DNA of 64,000 nucleotides, from NCBI RefSeq assembly GCF_003259675.1, contig NZ_PZJG01000001.1, positions 62,001 to 126,000 of the forward strand. The letters are read 5' to 3'. Positions within the stretch are counted from its first letter, which is position 1, and every line of letters starts with the position of its first letter. Under the pieces are notes generated by a model. The model did no database searches, was not told where the DNA came from, and saw only the letters and a program-made list of their open reading frames with translations. This stretch comes from Macrococcoides bohemicum (lineage in GTDB: Bacteria > Bacillota > Bacilli > Staphylococcales > Staphylococcaceae). The translations under genes were made by a program, and so were the position numbers. Of the stretch, positions 17,801 to 27,766 are shown in pieces.

Positions 17801-17999
17801 ATATATCAATCATGTTAAAGATAATAAAAAGATATTCCTATTTGTAAGAAGAGCAACAAACGAAGAAGGAATTGTATTACCTTTTTATTATATGGGAGAA
17901 ATGGAATTTATAAACGCCAAAGGTGATAATCCTATTTCGATAGAATGGAAGCTAAAAAATACTGTACCAAAAAAATTATTAGATGAATTAACTTATTAA
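14853..17999 (+). CDS. PLD-like / SF2 helicase / DUF3427 protein
   Basis: A 1048-residue cytosolic protein. Domains in order: a helical N-terminus; a phospholipase-D-like domain with one HxK motif (FHTKAYLFHR, His about 204) and IIGSSNIT; an SF2 DEAD/DEAH helicase with Walker A AATGTGKT (about 332-339), Walker B IIDEFHHA, motif III LTATPERTD, and motif VI FTQQLGRGLR; then a long C-terminal DUF3427-like region ending in a small domain (SSWRDGVKQYKGNHYIFV, FHWQSQNKTS). ATG 14853 follows AAGGGTG. It is AT-rich compared with neighbours. PLD-plus-helicase proteins recur in DNA-processing and anti-phage systems. It converges on a MutT-like gene. Biological role unproven. Confidence 0.9.
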   Translation: MSYSNKNKNTYIYESLENYHVLSEEVLLHKNNLSKEDSIKYFLNKNELEMYEELNKELENEYGNISEYITNRSNSKYEKFPFQVSLIGNKRLEKYKYEIQKDFSLLETKLITNDHTTYNYMIDQLKNELLTCDSFDIIVSFIRGSGLNMLVNTLNILRDLGVKGRIITSTYMNVTQPEALRKLMEYENIDVKVYQSSKLDDSFHTKAYLFHRMNSMSSVIIGSSNITKAALKTGEEWNIRTYEKASDSVYVKTQARYDMLWGSEKVVELNESLISKYENFIEINKVLRPISQSFNINKTDDDVFKPNSMQKEAIKNLLLSIEKGHKRGIAIAATGTGKTFLSAMAAEKLDPSNVLFIAHRNELLESGIKTFKKIFNKEKESEFVKYKADQRVIKKFTFASIQTLVKDIELMQKDDFDIIIIDEFHHATATNYMKVINYFKPRFLLGLTATPERTDSGDVYELAEYNVISDVRLKHAIESELLVPFQYYGISDETVDLADRDGIDVDEITKRLSTNKRVKFIIKKINQYTLSGPMKAIGFCQNIKHAYYMNEEFKKRGYHSIVLTGSNSDEERQDAIEDLQDDDKDLEIIFTVDLFNEGVDIPQINLILFLRPTESSIIFTQQLGRGLRTHDDKEYLTVLDFVTNDRKNYLVPIALSGDQNFIGKEKLKSLVENNFNNLSDNVHIELDYKTKEEILKTIDHTSFYIAENIKKEAKLFLEQIRLINKDNERNLKIIDFHNYENAPDLFMMFGGTYKTLSALNRAIKCEDEIDKEINSNKQYSWIIKELTKLLPIRRIIDYIVIIETLKNKTINFDQIVNFIEDALQIKASNYLIEKVEYALIRTEELIFDKNKIFEYDQNAQIITTKISISDSFKEELNHYLTFGLLSFQKEFSNDILNQEISLELYKEYSRHEIAALIGYDKTISSWRDGVKQYKGNHYIFVNLKKDSEKVEEHLLYDDYFIDETHFHWQSQNKTSRKSKTGQQYINHVKDNKKIFLFVRRATNEEGIVLPFYYMGEMEFINAKGDNPISIEWKLKNTVPKKLLDELTY

Positions 18000-18000
18000 A

Positions 18001-18035
18001 AATGAAGGTCGCAATTAAGCGTCCTTCATTATTTT
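18001..18035. terminator. Bidirectional terminator between helicase and mutT-like genes
   Basis: AATGAAGG.CGC pairs with GCG.CCTTCATT with A- and T-rich flanks; it overlaps the end of the mutT-like gene. Confidence 0.85.
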
Positions 18036-18407
18036 TTCTACTGCTTCAATGTCAGCAGGAGCCCATTCAATTGTATTTAATTCATTTGGAAATAGCCATT
18101 TCATATCAGCGTGTTCTTCAAGAATAATGTGATCATTAACCATTTCAGCATAAAATGTTGTTAATTCAATTGTAGCAAAATCATATTCATGAACTGTTGT
18201 TACTACTTTTTCACCAACATTGATTTCACATTGCATCTCTTCAATTAATTCTCTTTTTAGTGCATCTTCAGGTAATTCATTTTCTTCAATTTTCCCACCT
18301 GGGAATTCCCATAAGAGTGGAAGAGAAGTGTGTTCATTTCTTTGTGCACATAAGATTTTATCGTCTTTTTGAATAACAGCACCGACGACTTTGATATATT
18401 TTTTCAT
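18015..18407 (-). CDS. MutT-like (deoxy)nucleoside triphosphate pyrophosphohydrolase
   Basis: A 130-residue Nudix protein with the box GGKIEENE...RELIEEMQC at residues 37-60 and the preceding LWEFPGG segment typical of MutT and CTP-pyrophosphohydrolase branches. These enzymes hydrolyse damaged or modified nucleoside triphosphates such as 8-oxo-dGTP. GGAG lies eight bases before ATG 18407. It is convergent with the PLD-helicase gene, with which such Nudix genes are often seen next door; I recall that association from other Firmicutes but cannot verify it here. Precise substrate unknown. Confidence 0.9.
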   Translation of the reverse strand: MKKYIKVVGAVIQKDDKILCAQRNEHTSLPLLWEFPGGKIEENELPEDALKRELIEEMQCEINVGEKVVTTVHEYDFATIELTTFYAEMVNDHIILEEHADMKWLFPNELNTIEWAPADIEAVEKIMKDA

Positions 18408-18558
18408 GATTTTCTCCTTAGTGTACTTTTAAATATATTCTATCATTTTGAAATTAATTGATAAAATTTTTATCTTTCTCTAAGAATAATTAAGGTAACT
18501 TTAAGGTTCTTATACCTTCCTTAAGATGTATAATTAATTTATACAGAGGAGGTATTTT

Positions 18559-19140
18559 ATGGGAACTAAAGCGAGATGGATTTCAATTGTGATCATTGTA
18601 TTAACTATAGTTGGTTTAATTGTATTATGGGAGTTGAATAAACCTGATAAACCTGATGTCTGGGGTTACTTTGGTTCTACTCCAGAATCGATGAAAGGGA
18701 AATATTTCAATTCGATTGATGAGGCGGTTGATGCGTTTGCAAAGGCATATGCAGAAGATGCGATGGTAAATCAGTATGATATATATTACTATGTGACAGA
18801 TAAATTTAAAAAGCAGCACCAGATTCCTGGCGTTATTATGTTTAAAATGGCTGTAGATAATGAAAAGAATGAAATATTACATGCAGCACCTTTTTATATC
18901 AATGAAAAGGGTAACAAGTACTCTGTGATTGCTGAAGGTATTTCTGAATCTACAGAAAGAATAAAAGAATCACCGAAATATGTTTTTTTTACTCAGCCTA
19001 TCGATAATTATGTGTATGATTTTATTATTTCTAAAGAGAAGAAATATTTACCGAGAACGGATACTGTTATTAATTTAAAAAACCATAAGTTATTTATCGC
19101 AATTGATTGCCACGATAGATTTCAAGAAGAAATAGAATAA
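18559..19140 (+). CDS. Membrane-anchored hypothetical protein
   Basis: A 193-residue protein with one N-terminal hydrophobic helix (residues 8-26) and an extracytoplasmic soluble domain. The helix lacks a lipobox, so it is probably a signal anchor. The domain contains SIDEAVDAFAKAYAED and a beta-rich remainder; I do not recognise it. AGAGGAGG precedes ATG 18559. Stand-alone unit with its own promoter region and terminator. Function unknown. Confidence 0.72.
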   Translation: MGTKARWISIVIIVLTIVGLIVLWELNKPDKPDVWGYFGSTPESMKGKYFNSIDEAVDAFAKAYAEDAMVNQYDIYYYVTDKFKKQHQIPGVIMFKMAVDNEKNEILHAAPFYINEKGNKYSVIAEGISESTERIKESPKYVFFTQPIDNYVYDFIISKEKKYLPRTDTVINLKNHKLFIAIDCHDRFQEEIE

Positions 19141-19149
19141 TAATTTTAC

Positions 19150-19187
19150 GAATGAGTATTTTCTAAAAGTAGAGAATACTCATTTTT
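19150..19187 (+). terminator. Terminator
   Basis: AATGAGTATTTTCT pairs with AGAGAATACTCATT, followed by TTTG. Confidence 0.87.
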
Positions 19188-19270
19188 GTTGTCTTAAAAA
19201 ACAACAACTATTGTTTAATTTGTTTGTTTTGTTTAAAATATAAACATAAAGTAAACAGAAAGGGCTTTTT

Positions 19271-20026
19271 ATGAATAAATACGAACGATTAGATGAGATT
19301 GCAAATTTAGTTAATAAAAAAGGAACAATTCGAATAAAAGAGATTGTAGATTCTTTGAAAGTTTCAGATATGACTGTAAGGCGAGATTTAGCAGAACTTG
19401 AAGAGAAGGGGATATTAACAAAAATACATGGTGGTGCGAGGAGTAATTCTGCATTTCAATATACAGAAATGTCTCATAATGAAAAGCATACTCAGTGCGT
19501 GGAAGAGAAGAGACAAATTGCTAAAAAAGCTGCGGAACTGATAGAAGAGGGGAATACTATTTTTTTAGGTCCTGGCACGACTGTAGAGCTCTTAGCTGAA
19601 GAGATATCTAATACGAGAATAAGTATTATTACGAATTGTCTACCTGTATTTAATATATTATTCAGGAAAAAATCTGATAAGTTTAGAGTATATTTAATTG
19701 GTGGTGAGATGAGAGAACTGACTGAATCTTTTTCAGGTGATATGACTAATAGTACTTTAGAAAAGATGAGATTTAGCAAGATGTTCTTTAGTGCAAATGG
19801 TGTTAAAGGCTCTGATGTAATGACCTCTTCTCATGAAGAAGCATATACGCAGCAATTAGCGATTAAAAACTCGATTGAAAAGTATCTTCTAGTCGATTCC
19901 TCAAAGCTTGGTAAAGAAGACTTTGTTTCATTCTGCGATCTTAAGTCACTTACTGCAATTGTAATTGATGATAAAAATGTGAGTAAGGCTAAAGGATTAG
20001 AAATATTTACTGAGGTTATTATTTAG
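19271..20026 (+). CDS. lacR: DeoR-family lactose operon repressor
   Basis: A 251-residue DeoR/GlpR-type regulator: winged helix-turn-helix in residues 1-57 ([30 protein letters not shown]), the LTKIHGGA hinge, and a sugar-phosphate-sensing C-terminal domain. Directly before lacABCDFEG and in the same direction, it fits LacR, which in staphylococci represses the operon and is released by tagatose-6-phosphate. ATG 19271 follows AGAAAGGG. It has a separate promoter region and a terminator before lacA, so it is its own unit. Function assigned from family and context. Confidence 0.93.
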   Translation: MNKYERLDEIANLVNKKGTIRIKEIVDSLKVSDMTVRRDLAELEEKGILTKIHGGARSNSAFQYTEMSHNEKHTQCVEEKRQIAKKAAELIEEGNTIFLGPGTTVELLAEEISNTRISIITNCLPVFNILFRKKSDKFRVYLIGGEMRELTESFSGDMTNSTLEKMRFSKMFFSANGVKGSDVMTSSHEEAYTQQLAIKNSIEKYLLVDSSKLGKEDFVSFCDLKSLTAIVIDDKNVSKAKGLEIFTEVII

Positions 20027-20049
20027 AAATATAGTGAGTACAAAGATCA

Positions 20050-20081
20050 AGTATAACTTAATTGTTATACTTGATTTTTTG
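20050..20081 (+). terminator. lacR terminator
   Basis: AAGTATAAC/GTTATACTT stem then GATTTTTTG. Confidence 0.88.
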
Positions 20082-20100
20082 TTTTTTAAATAAACAAAAA

Positions 20101-20128
20101 CAAACAAATAATGTTGATTATTTGTTTG
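20101..20128. promoter_or_regulatory. Putative LacR operator
   Basis: CAAACAAATAA and TTATTTGTTTG are exact 11-bp inverted repeats around a six-base spacer; they overlap the -35 element of the lac promoter. Similar TTGTTTG-rich sequence occurs before lacR (19212-19240). Binding by LacR is inferred from position. Confidence 0.65.
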
Positions 20129-20142
20129 ATATGTATTATAAT
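20114..20142 (+). promoter_or_regulatory. lacA promoter
   Basis: TTGATT (20114-20119), 17-base spacer, TATAAT (20137-20142). Confidence 0.75.
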
Positions 20143-20159
20143 TTAAACATAATCAAACA

Positions 20160-20173
20160 TGTAAACGCTTATA
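20160..20173. promoter_or_regulatory. cre-like (CcpA) site in lac leader
   Basis: TGTAAACGCTTATA matches the cre consensus TGWAANCGNTNWCA at all but one position and lies just downstream of the promoter, a roadblock position. Predicts glucose repression. Confidence 0.65.
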
Positions 20174-20213
20174 TTGTTTAAACGAACAAAAAACCATCGA
20201 AAGGATGAAGGAA

Positions 20214-20642
20214 ATGAAAGTTGTATTAGGATCTGATAAAAGTGGACAAAGTTTAAAGAACAAGATTCATGAGTTTTTAACAGAAAAAGGTTATGACGTT
20301 ATTGATACGTCAAATGAATCACATGAAGATTTCGTAGATGCTACTTTAGCTGTTGTTTCAAAAGTGCAAGAGGATGAAAGCAATTTAGGTATTATGGTTG
20401 ATGCATATGGTGCAGGTAGTTTTATGGTAGCTACAAAAGTTAAAGGTATGATTGCAGCAGAAGTATCAGATGAAAGATCAGCTTATATGACTCGTGGACA
20501 TAATAATGCTCGAATGATTACTATGGGATCTGAAATTGTTGGTGATGAATTAGCAATAAATATTGTAAATGCTTTTGTAACAGGTAAATACGACGGTGGA
20601 AGACATCAAATTCGCGTAGATATGCTAAATAAAATGGCTTAA
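20214..20642 (+). CDS. lacA: Galactose-6-phosphate isomerase subunit LacA
   Basis: A 142-residue RpiB/LacA-family protein. The second half ([20 protein letters not shown], then [20 protein letters not shown]) is nearly that of staphylococcal LacA. With LacB it isomerises galactose-6-phosphate to tagatose-6-phosphate. I select the second ATG (20214), nine bases after AAAGG and giving the usual length, over ATG 20205. First gene of the lacABCDFEG operon, 19 bases before lacB. Confident. Confidence 0.96.
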   Translation: MKVVLGSDKSGQSLKNKIHEFLTEKGYDVIDTSNESHEDFVDATLAVVSKVQEDESNLGIMVDAYGAGSFMVATKVKGMIAAEVSDERSAYMTRGHNNARMITMGSEIVGDELAINIVNAFVTGKYDGGRHQIRVDMLNKMA

Positions 20643-20661
20643 TTTTAGGGAGGACTTAGAA

Positions 20662-21177
20662 ATGAAAATTGCAATTGGTTGTGACCATATAGTAACTGAT
20701 ACGAAGATGGAAGTTTCGAAATTTTTAAAATCTCAAGGACATGAAGTAATTGATTGTGGCACATATGATTTTACAAGAACGCATTATCCGATTTATGGTA
20801 AGAAGGTCGGTGAAGCAGTTTCAAGTGGCGAAGCTGATTTAGGCGTATGCATTTGTGGAACAGGTGTTGGAATAAGCAATGCAGCGAATAAAGTGCCTGG
20901 CGTGCGTTCAGCATTAGTTAGAGATATGACGTCTGCTTTGTATGCTAAAGAAGAGCTGAATGCTAATGTTATAAGTTTTGGTGGAAAGATAATTGGTGAA
21001 TTATTGATGTGTGACATTATCGAAGCTTTTCTTGATGCAGAATATAAACCGAACGATAAAAATAAAGTATTGATAGAAAAGATTTCTAAACTAGACACAG
21101 CTGAGAATCAGCAAAAAGATCCTGCTTTCTTTGATGAATTCCTGAAGAAGTGGGATAAGGGTGAATATCATGACTAA
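20662..21177 (+). CDS. lacB: Galactose-6-phosphate isomerase subunit LacB
   Basis: A 171-residue partner of LacA with the RpiB-family sequence [15 protein letters not shown] and the catalytic-loop [15 protein letters not shown] (about residues 72-87). Length equals other LacB proteins. It acts in the cytosol in the tagatose-6-phosphate route for lactose and galactose. GGGAGGA stands before ATG 20662. It is 12 bases before lacC and surely cotranscribed. Confidence 0.96.
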   Translation: MKIAIGCDHIVTDTKMEVSKFLKSQGHEVIDCGTYDFTRTHYPIYGKKVGEAVSSGEADLGVCICGTGVGISNAANKVPGVRSALVRDMTSALYAKEELNANVISFGGKIIGELLMCDIIEAFLDAEYKPNDKNKVLIEKISKLDTAENQQKDPAFFDEFLKKWDKGEYHD

Positions 21178-21189
21178 GGAGTATAAGTA

Positions 21190-22122
21190 ATGATCTTGAC
21201 AGTTACTCTTAATCCTTCAGTTGATATTTCTTACAAACTGAATCAACTGGAAATTGATAATGTTAATAGGACAAGTTCGGTTAGTAAAACTGCTGGTGGC
21301 AAAGGCTTAAATGTGACTAGAGTATTGTTCCAGGCAAATTCGCCAGTCATTGCAACTGGATTTAAAGGTGGGTATCTAGGAGCATTTATTGAAGATGAAT
21401 TAAATGCATCACAAATTAAAAATTCTTTCTATCCTATAAAAGAAGAAACTAGAAATTGTATAGCAGTGCTACATGAAGGAAATCAAACTGAAATATTAGA
21501 AAGCGGTCCATATATTTCAACAGATGAATTACAAGGCTTTATTAAACATTTTGAAGAATTAATGGATGAAGTGCAATTAGTTGTTTTCTCTGGAAGTTTG
21601 CCTGCTGGGGTTCCGGTCAATTATTATTCAGATTTAATTAAAATTTGTAATCATAAATCAATTCCGGTTATCGCTGACACGTCAGGTATAGCATTAACAA
21701 CGTTATTAGAACGATCTAATAAACCTTTTGCTATAAAGCCTAATTTAGATGAACTATCACAGATACTCGGTTATACAGTTTCAGAAGATATAACAGAAAT
21801 GAAGAATGCACTTAAACATGAAATGTTTAATGGAATACAATGGATATTTGTATCGTTAGGAGCAAATGGTTCTTTAGTAAAGCATGCTGATGAATACTAT
21901 AAGGTAAATATTCCTAAGATTGGAGTAGTCAATCCTGTTGGTTCAGGGGATGCAACTGTAGCTGGGTTTGCATCAGCTTATAGTAAAGATAAATCTGTCA
22001 TTGAGATTATTAAAACAGCAAATACTTTTGGTATGTTGAATGCAATGGAGCAACAAACAGGTTGTATTAACATAGATAAATTTGAAGGTTTATATAAGCA
22101 AATAAAAATTATAGAGGTGTAA
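21190..22122 (+). CDS. lacC: Tagatose-6-phosphate kinase
   Basis: A 310-residue PfkB-family kinase: N-terminal MILTVTLNPSVDISYK, the GGKGLNVTRVL glycine-rich motif (about residues 37-47) and the C-terminal anion-hole NPVGSGDATVAGF motif with the catalytic Asp. It phosphorylates tagatose-6-phosphate to the 1,6-bisphosphate using ATP. The order between lacB and lacD is conserved in staphylococci and streptococci. Gap to lacD is only three bases. Complete gene. Confidence 0.95.
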   Translation: MILTVTLNPSVDISYKLNQLEIDNVNRTSSVSKTAGGKGLNVTRVLFQANSPVIATGFKGGYLGAFIEDELNASQIKNSFYPIKEETRNCIAVLHEGNQTEILESGPYISTDELQGFIKHFEELMDEVQLVVFSGSLPAGVPVNYYSDLIKICNHKSIPVIADTSGIALTTLLERSNKPFAIKPNLDELSQILGYTVSEDITEMKNALKHEMFNGIQWIFVSLGANGSLVKHADEYYKVNIPKIGVVNPVGSGDATVAGFASAYSKDKSVIEIIKTANTFGMLNAMEQQTGCINIDKFEGLYKQIKIIEV

Positions 22123-22125
22123 AAC

Positions 22126-23106
22126 ATGATAAATACTGAAAATAAGAAAAGATTTTTAGAAAAAGTTAGTGATGAAAATGGAATTATTTCTGCATTAGCT
22201 TTTGACCAACGTGGTGCTTTAAAAAGAATGATGTCAGCATTTCAGGAAGAAGATCCAACTGTTGAACAAATAGAAAATTTAAAGTCATTAGTAGCTAAGG
22301 AACTAACTGAGTATGCCTCTTCAATTTTATTAGATCCTGAGTATGGATTACCTGCTTCTAAAGTAAAACATAAAGATGCAGGATTATTATTAGCCTATGA
22401 AAAAACTGGTTATGATGCTACAACGAAAGGAAGATTACCGGATTGTTTAGTTGAATGGTCTGCTAAACGTATTAAAGAACAAGGTGCAGATGCGGTTAAA
22501 TTCCTACTTTACTACGATGTAGATGATGATAAATACATTAATGATCAAAAACAAGCTTATATTGAAAGAATAGGCTCTGAATGTGTAGCAGAGGATATTC
22601 CATTCTTCTTAGAAATATTAACATATGATGATAATATAGCTGATAACAGTAGTGTTGAGTTTGCTAAAGTTAAACCAAGAAAAGTAAATGAAGCAATGAA
22701 ATTATTCTCAAAAGATCGCTTTAATGTTGATGTTCTAAAAGTAGAAGTTCCAGTAAATATGAATTTTGTGGAAGGATTTGCTGAGAATGAAGTTGTATAT
22801 TCTAAAGAAGAAGCAGCTCAATACTTTAAAGAGCAAGAACAAGCAACTAACTTACCTTATATTTATTTAAGCGCAGGTGTTTCAGCTCAATTATTCCAGG
22901 AAACATTAAAGTTTGCAGCTGAATCTGGTGCGAAGTTTAATGGTGTACTATGCGGTAGAGCAACATGGTCTGGTGCGGTTAAAGTTTATATTGAACAAGG
23001 TGAAGAAGCCGCTAGAAAATGGTTACAATCTGAAGGATATAATAATATTAATCAATTAAACGAAGTATTAAAATCAACTGCAGCATCTTACAAAGAAAAA
23101 ATATAA
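22126..23106 (+). CDS. lacD: Tagatose-1,6-bisphosphate aldolase
   Basis: A 326-residue class I aldolase of the LacD family, cleaving tagatose-1,6-bisphosphate to dihydroxyacetone phosphate and glyceraldehyde-3-phosphate. Seen: [15 protein letters not shown] near residue 25-35, [19 protein letters not shown] and the Schiff-base region DVLKVEVPV (Lys about 205). Length is standard. AGAGGTG precedes ATG 22126. It completes the catabolic module before the PTS genes. Confidence 0.96.
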   Translation: MINTENKKRFLEKVSDENGIISALAFDQRGALKRMMSAFQEEDPTVEQIENLKSLVAKELTEYASSILLDPEYGLPASKVKHKDAGLLLAYEKTGYDATTKGRLPDCLVEWSAKRIKEQGADAVKFLLYYDVDDDKYINDQKQAYIERIGSECVAEDIPFFLEILTYDDNIADNSSVEFAKVKPRKVNEAMKLFSKDRFNVDVLKVEVPVNMNFVEGFAENEVVYSKEEAAQYFKEQEQATNLPYIYLSAGVSAQLFQETLKFAAESGAKFNGVLCGRATWSGAVKVYIEQGEEAARKWLQSEGYNNINQLNEVLKSTAASYKEKI

Positions 23107-23127
23107 AAATATTGGAGGGAAATTGAT

Positions 23128-23442
23128 ATGAACAAAGAAGAAACTACAATGCTTGGATTTGAAATTGTTGCATATGCTGGGGATGCAAGGTCAAAGTTAC
23201 TCGAAGCTTTAAATGCTGCTAAAAATGGAGAATTTGATAAGGCAGAACAATTAGTTGAAGAAGCAAATCAATGTATTGTTGATGCTCATAATGCTCAAAC
23301 AAGCTTACTAGCTAAAGAAGCATCTGGTGAAGATATTGCATATAGTGTCACAATGATGCATGGGCAAGATCATCTAATGACTACATTATTATTAAAAGAC
23401 ATGATGAAGCATATGATTGAACTTTACAAAAGAGGGAGCTGA
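23128..23442 (+). CDS. lacF: Lactose PTS enzyme IIA
   Basis: A 104-residue, all-helical PTS IIA of the lactose/cellobiose family. The phosphorylated histidine is His78 in [10 protein letters not shown], with Asp81 as metal ligand. It takes phosphate from HPr and passes it to the IIB cysteine of LacE. GGAGGGA precedes ATG 23128. It ends five bases before lacE. The order lacF-lacE-lacG is the classic staphylococcal one. Confidence 0.96.
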   Translation: MNKEETTMLGFEIVAYAGDARSKLLEALNAAKNGEFDKAEQLVEEANQCIVDAHNAQTSLLAKEASGEDIAYSVTMMHGQDHLMTTLLLKDMMKHMIELYKRGS

Positions 23443-23447
23443 AAATA

Positions 23448-25181
23448 ATGGATAAATTAATTGCGCAAATAGAGAAAGCAAAACCATTATTTGAAAAGCT
23501 ATCACGTAATATATATTTGAGAGCGATTCGTGATGGATTTATTTCAGCTATGCCCGTAATACTATTTTCGAGTATATTTTTATTAATTGCTTATGTACCT
23601 AACGTTTTTGGATTTACATGGAGTAAAAATGCTGAAATGATATTGATGAAACCTTATCATTACACCATGGGTGTTATAGCATTATTAGTGGCAGGTACGA
23701 CAGCTAAGTCATTAACAGATTCTTATAATAGAAAGCTAGATAGTACGAATCAAATTAATTTTTTATCAACAATGTTAGCAGCGATTTGTGGATTTTTATT
23801 TCTAGCGTCAGATGCTGTTAAAGTTGGAGGATTTTCAAGCGCATTTTTAGGCACAAAGGGTTTAATGACTGCTTTCTTAGCAGCATTTGTGACAGTAATT
23901 ATTTATAATTTCTGTGTAAAGAGAAATATAACAATTAAAATGCCTTCAGAAGTACCACCAAATATTTCACAAGTATTTAAAGATATTTTTCCATTTTCAT
24001 TTGTTATTTTAACACTATATGGATTAGATTTACTTAGCCGCGCAATCTTAAATACAAACGTTGCTGAGTCAATTGTTAAATTCTTTGCACCACTGTTCAC
24101 TGCAGCAGATGGTTACGTTGGAATAACAATTATCTTTGGAGCATTTGCTTTATTCTGGTTTATTGGGATTCATGGTCCTTCAATTGTTGAACCTGCTATT
24201 GCAGCAATAACTTATGCGAATATTGAAACAAACTATCAATTATTACAAGCAGGCGAGCATGCAGATAAAATTTTAACATCTGGAACGCAAATGTTTATTG
24301 TAACAATGGGTGGTACAGGAGCAACATTAGTTGTACCATTTATGTTTATGTGGCTGACGAAATCTAAACGTAATAAAGCGATTGGTAGAGCTTCAGCAGT
24401 ACCGACATTCTTTGGTGTTAACGAACCAATATTATTTGGTGCTCCTTTAGTACTGAACCCTGTGTTCTTTATTCCGTTTGTATTTGCACCAATTGCAAAC
24501 GTCTGGATATTCAAGTTTTTCGTAGATGTATTAGGAATGAACAGTTTCAGTGTTAACTTGCCTTGGACAACACCTGGTCCGTTAGGGATTATAATGGGAA
24601 CAGGTTTAGGTATGTGGTCATTTGTACTTGCTATCACATTAATAGTCGTGGATGTTTTAATTTACTATCCATTCCTAAAGGTTTATGACAAACAAATTTT
24701 AGAAGAAGAATTAGCTGGTGTTGATAATTCAAATAACTTAAGAGATAAAGTTAAAGAAAATTTTGATACAACAAAAGCCGATGGAATTTTAGAAAAGAAT
24801 ACAAATAATAAAGCAAATGTTATTAATACGGAAAATAATCTAAGTAATGATAGTGGATTAAAAGAACAAACAAATGTACTTGTATTATGTGCTGGTGGAG
24901 GGACAAGTGGTTTATTAGCAAATGCTTTAAATAAGGCTGCTCTTGAATTTGATAAACCGATTAAAGCTGCAGCAGGTAGTTATGGAGCACATATGGATAT
25001 TATGAAAGAATATCAATTAGTGATTTTAGCACCACAAGTAGCATCAAATTATGAAGATATAAAAATCGATACAGATAGATTAGGTATTAAATTAGCGAAG
25101 ACACAAGGTGCAGAATATATCAAATTAACTCGTGATGGTAAGGGTGCAGTTGAATTCGTTGAAGATCAATTCAAATCTTAG
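23448..25181 (+). CDS. lacE: Lactose PTS enzyme IICB
   Basis: A 577-residue membrane permease. The N-terminal IIC domain (about residues 1-410) has around ten helices and the [10 protein letters not shown] and [14 protein letters not shown] substrate-site segments. A flexible linker follows, then a IIB domain with the phospho-cysteine Cys481 in [12 protein letters not shown]. It imports lactose as lactose-6-phosphate. Ribosome site GAGGGAG lies in the lacF end. Complete and of normal length. Confidence 0.96.
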   Translation: MDKLIAQIEKAKPLFEKLSRNIYLRAIRDGFISAMPVILFSSIFLLIAYVPNVFGFTWSKNAEMILMKPYHYTMGVIALLVAGTTAKSLTDSYNRKLDSTNQINFLSTMLAAICGFLFLASDAVKVGGFSSAFLGTKGLMTAFLAAFVTVIIYNFCVKRNITIKMPSEVPPNISQVFKDIFPFSFVILTLYGLDLLSRAILNTNVAESIVKFFAPLFTAADGYVGITIIFGAFALFWFIGIHGPSIVEPAIAAITYANIETNYQLLQAGEHADKILTSGTQMFIVTMGGTGATLVVPFMFMWLTKSKRNKAIGRASAVPTFFGVNEPILFGAPLVLNPVFFIPFVFAPIANVWIFKFFVDVLGMNSFSVNLPWTTPGPLGIIMGTGLGMWSFVLAITLIVVDVLIYYPFLKVYDKQILEEELAGVDNSNNLRDKVKENFDTTKADGILEKNTNNKANVINTENNLSNDSGLKEQTNVLVLCAGGGTSGLLANALNKAALEFDKPIKAAAGSYGAHMDIMKEYQLVILAPQVASNYEDIKIDTDRLGIKLAKTQGAEYIKLTRDGKGAVEFVEDQFKS

Positions 25182-26603
<1,422 letters not shown>

Positions 26604-26615
26604 AGATTCCGAAAG

Positions 26616-26658
26616 TTACAAATGGAGTTGTTAGGTAGGCAACGCCATTTGTCTTTTG
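26616..26658 (+). terminator. lac operon terminator
   Basis: ACAAATGG.GTTG pairs with CAAC.CCATTTGT, then CTTTTG. Confidence 0.8.
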
Positions 26659-26682
26659 ATATATAAACATTAAACCAATAAT

Positions 26683-26901
26683 CTATTTCCTCCTTCCTTG
26701 CTTCGTTATGATTTCGTCCATCGTCATATTAAATATTTTACTGATGTTATACAGATCAACAGCAGTAATATTACGTTCATCATTTTCTAACTTTGAGTAT
26801 GTTGATAATCCGATATTTAATAGCTGTGCCATTTCTTTGGATGTATAATCTAGGTTTTCTCTATGGTATTTTATCGCTTTTGCTATGTCTGCGTTATTCA
26901 A
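26683..26901 (-). CDS. XRE-family transcriptional regulator
   Basis: A 72-residue stand-alone Cro/C1-type helix-turn-helix protein: IAKAIKYHRENLDYTSKEMA, with the recognition helix in LNIGLSTYSKLENDERNI. No effector domain. AGGTGG stands upstream of ATG 26901. It lies between the lac terminator and a strong hairpin, at the edge of a small-gene, remnant-rich region. Target genes unknown; autoregulation is likely by analogy. Confidence 0.85.
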   Translation of the reverse strand: MNNADIAKAIKYHRENLDYTSKEMAQLLNIGLSTYSKLENDERNITAVDLYNISKIFNMTMDEIITKQGRRK

Positions 26902-26950
26902 TATTTTCCACCTCTTTTTTAGGTGAAATTAACAAAGAATAAAATGAAAA

Positions 26951-26989
26951 AGTGGTTATTTTCCAACTCGGAAAATAACCACTTTTTTA
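26951..26989. terminator. Strong hairpin
   Basis: AAGTGGTTATTTTCC and GGAAAATAACCACTT form a perfect 15-bp stem followed by a T-run. On the plus strand it follows no gene; it may end antisense or readthrough transcription. Confidence 0.7.
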
Positions 26990-27001
26990 TGAAAATTTAT
27001 A

Positions 27002-27106
27002 TTATAATGTAAAGTTATTGTCTTTTGAATATTGCGTTTTGATAATGTCTTTTACTAAATTATTATATGCTTTCTCAAAAATTTTTGTGCGAATTTTCCA
27101 AATTAG
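27002..27106 (-). pseudogene. Possible C-terminal gene fragment
   Basis: The minus-strand frame reads IFEKAYNNLVKDIIKTQY and stops at TAA 27002-27004; it is closed upstream by a stop near 27107. The composition looks protein-like, but the piece is about 33 codons without a start. I cannot assign it. Confidence 0.3.
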
Positions 27107-27174
27107 AAATTTTTAATTGATGTATTAACTCCCATATTATGATTAATTTATCATGATACAAAGGAGGTGACGCT

Positions 27175-27417
27175 GTGGATTTTGAGCTTGGTCGCATACA
27201 TAAGATTTTAGTAACATTAACTGATCACCCAGATGCAGACTATTACGGTCACTTTAAAGAAGACGACATCATATTCATCCTACTTGAGATGGGCTTAGTG
27301 GAATTCAGGTTCAATGTCTTAATCGATGATAATGTGTTCAAAACTTTACTTAATGTTGAAGTAACTAAAAAGGGATTACTCTTTATGACTGCATATAACA
27401 ATCAGATGAAATACTAA
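27175..27417 (+). CDS. Hypothetical small protein (possibly YjcQ-like)
   Basis: An 80-residue protein starting at GTG 27175 after a perfect AAAGGAGGTGA site. It has a winged-helix look: GRIHKILVTLTDHPDADYYG, a central FILLEMGLVEF helix, and VEVTKKGLLFMTAY near the end, as in phage-derived YjcQ-like proteins. That likeness is weak. Hairpin terminator directly follows. It may be a prophage relic or a regulator. Confidence 0.65.
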   Translation: MDFELGRIHKILVTLTDHPDADYYGHFKEDDIIFILLEMGLVEFRFNVLIDDNVFKTLLNVEVTKKGLLFMTAYNNQMKY

Positions 27418-27447
27418 AAAAAGCGCCTATCGCTTGATAGGCACTTT
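27418..27447. terminator. Bidirectional terminator
   Basis: GCGCCTATC/GATAGGCAC with A-run before and T-run after; it separates convergent small genes. Confidence 0.85.
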
Positions 27448-27449
27448 CA

Positions 27450-27692
27450 TTAATACTGCGGTTCTACTGTTACTTTATAACCGTTAATAACAAATTCAAT
27501 TTTTCGATTTTCATTATTAATCGTTGGTTCTTCAGGTTTTGATTCAAATGTAGAATGTGCTGCATCTAATTCATTTAATTCACTTTTAAGCTGAGAGATT
27601 CTACCAGTTCTTGCCATACTTGATGACCAGCTGTTTGGTTTCTTCATTTGTACCTCTACGAGTTCTGCTAATACGTCTGCTCTTGTTCTCAT
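27450..27692 (-). CDS. Hypothetical small protein downstream of a SAM riboswitch
   Basis: An 80-residue protein MRTRADVLAELVEVQMKKPN..., helical in the first half (RISQLKSELNELDAAHS) and beta-like at the end (KIEFVINGYKVTVEP). AAGGAGTG is well placed for ATG 27692; the GTG three codons earlier overlaps that site. I do not recognise it. It is not a known methionine, cysteine or SAM gene, yet the only element upstream on its strand is a SAM-I riboswitch with terminator. It therefore may be SAM-responsive by accident or design. Confidence 0.72.
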   Translation of the reverse strand: MRTRADVLAELVEVQMKKPNSWSSSMARTGRISQLKSELNELDAAHSTFESKPEEPTINNENRKIEFVINGYKVTVEPQY

Positions 27693-27721
27693 TATAAACA
27701 CTCCTTAAATCGTTTTTACAA

Positions 27722-27756
27722 TAAAAATAAGCTCATCTTAAAGAAAGAAGAGCTTA
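27722..27756 (-). terminator. Terminator of the minus-strand SAM riboswitch
   Basis: AAGCTC (minus strand, from 27755) pairs with GAGCTT (27729-27734) around a purine/pyrimidine-rich loop, followed by a T-rich run. Confidence 0.7.
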
Positions 27757-27766
27757 AGTAAGAACT

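Noticed and set aside
24236-24637. Minus-strand frame of 133 codons inside lacE
   Set aside because: Antisense to the conserved IIC domain, no ribosome site.
26951-26989. Perfect 15-bp hairpin considered as an attachment or recombination site
   Set aside because: No second copy or integrase is visible; a T-run follows, so a terminator is the simpler reading.
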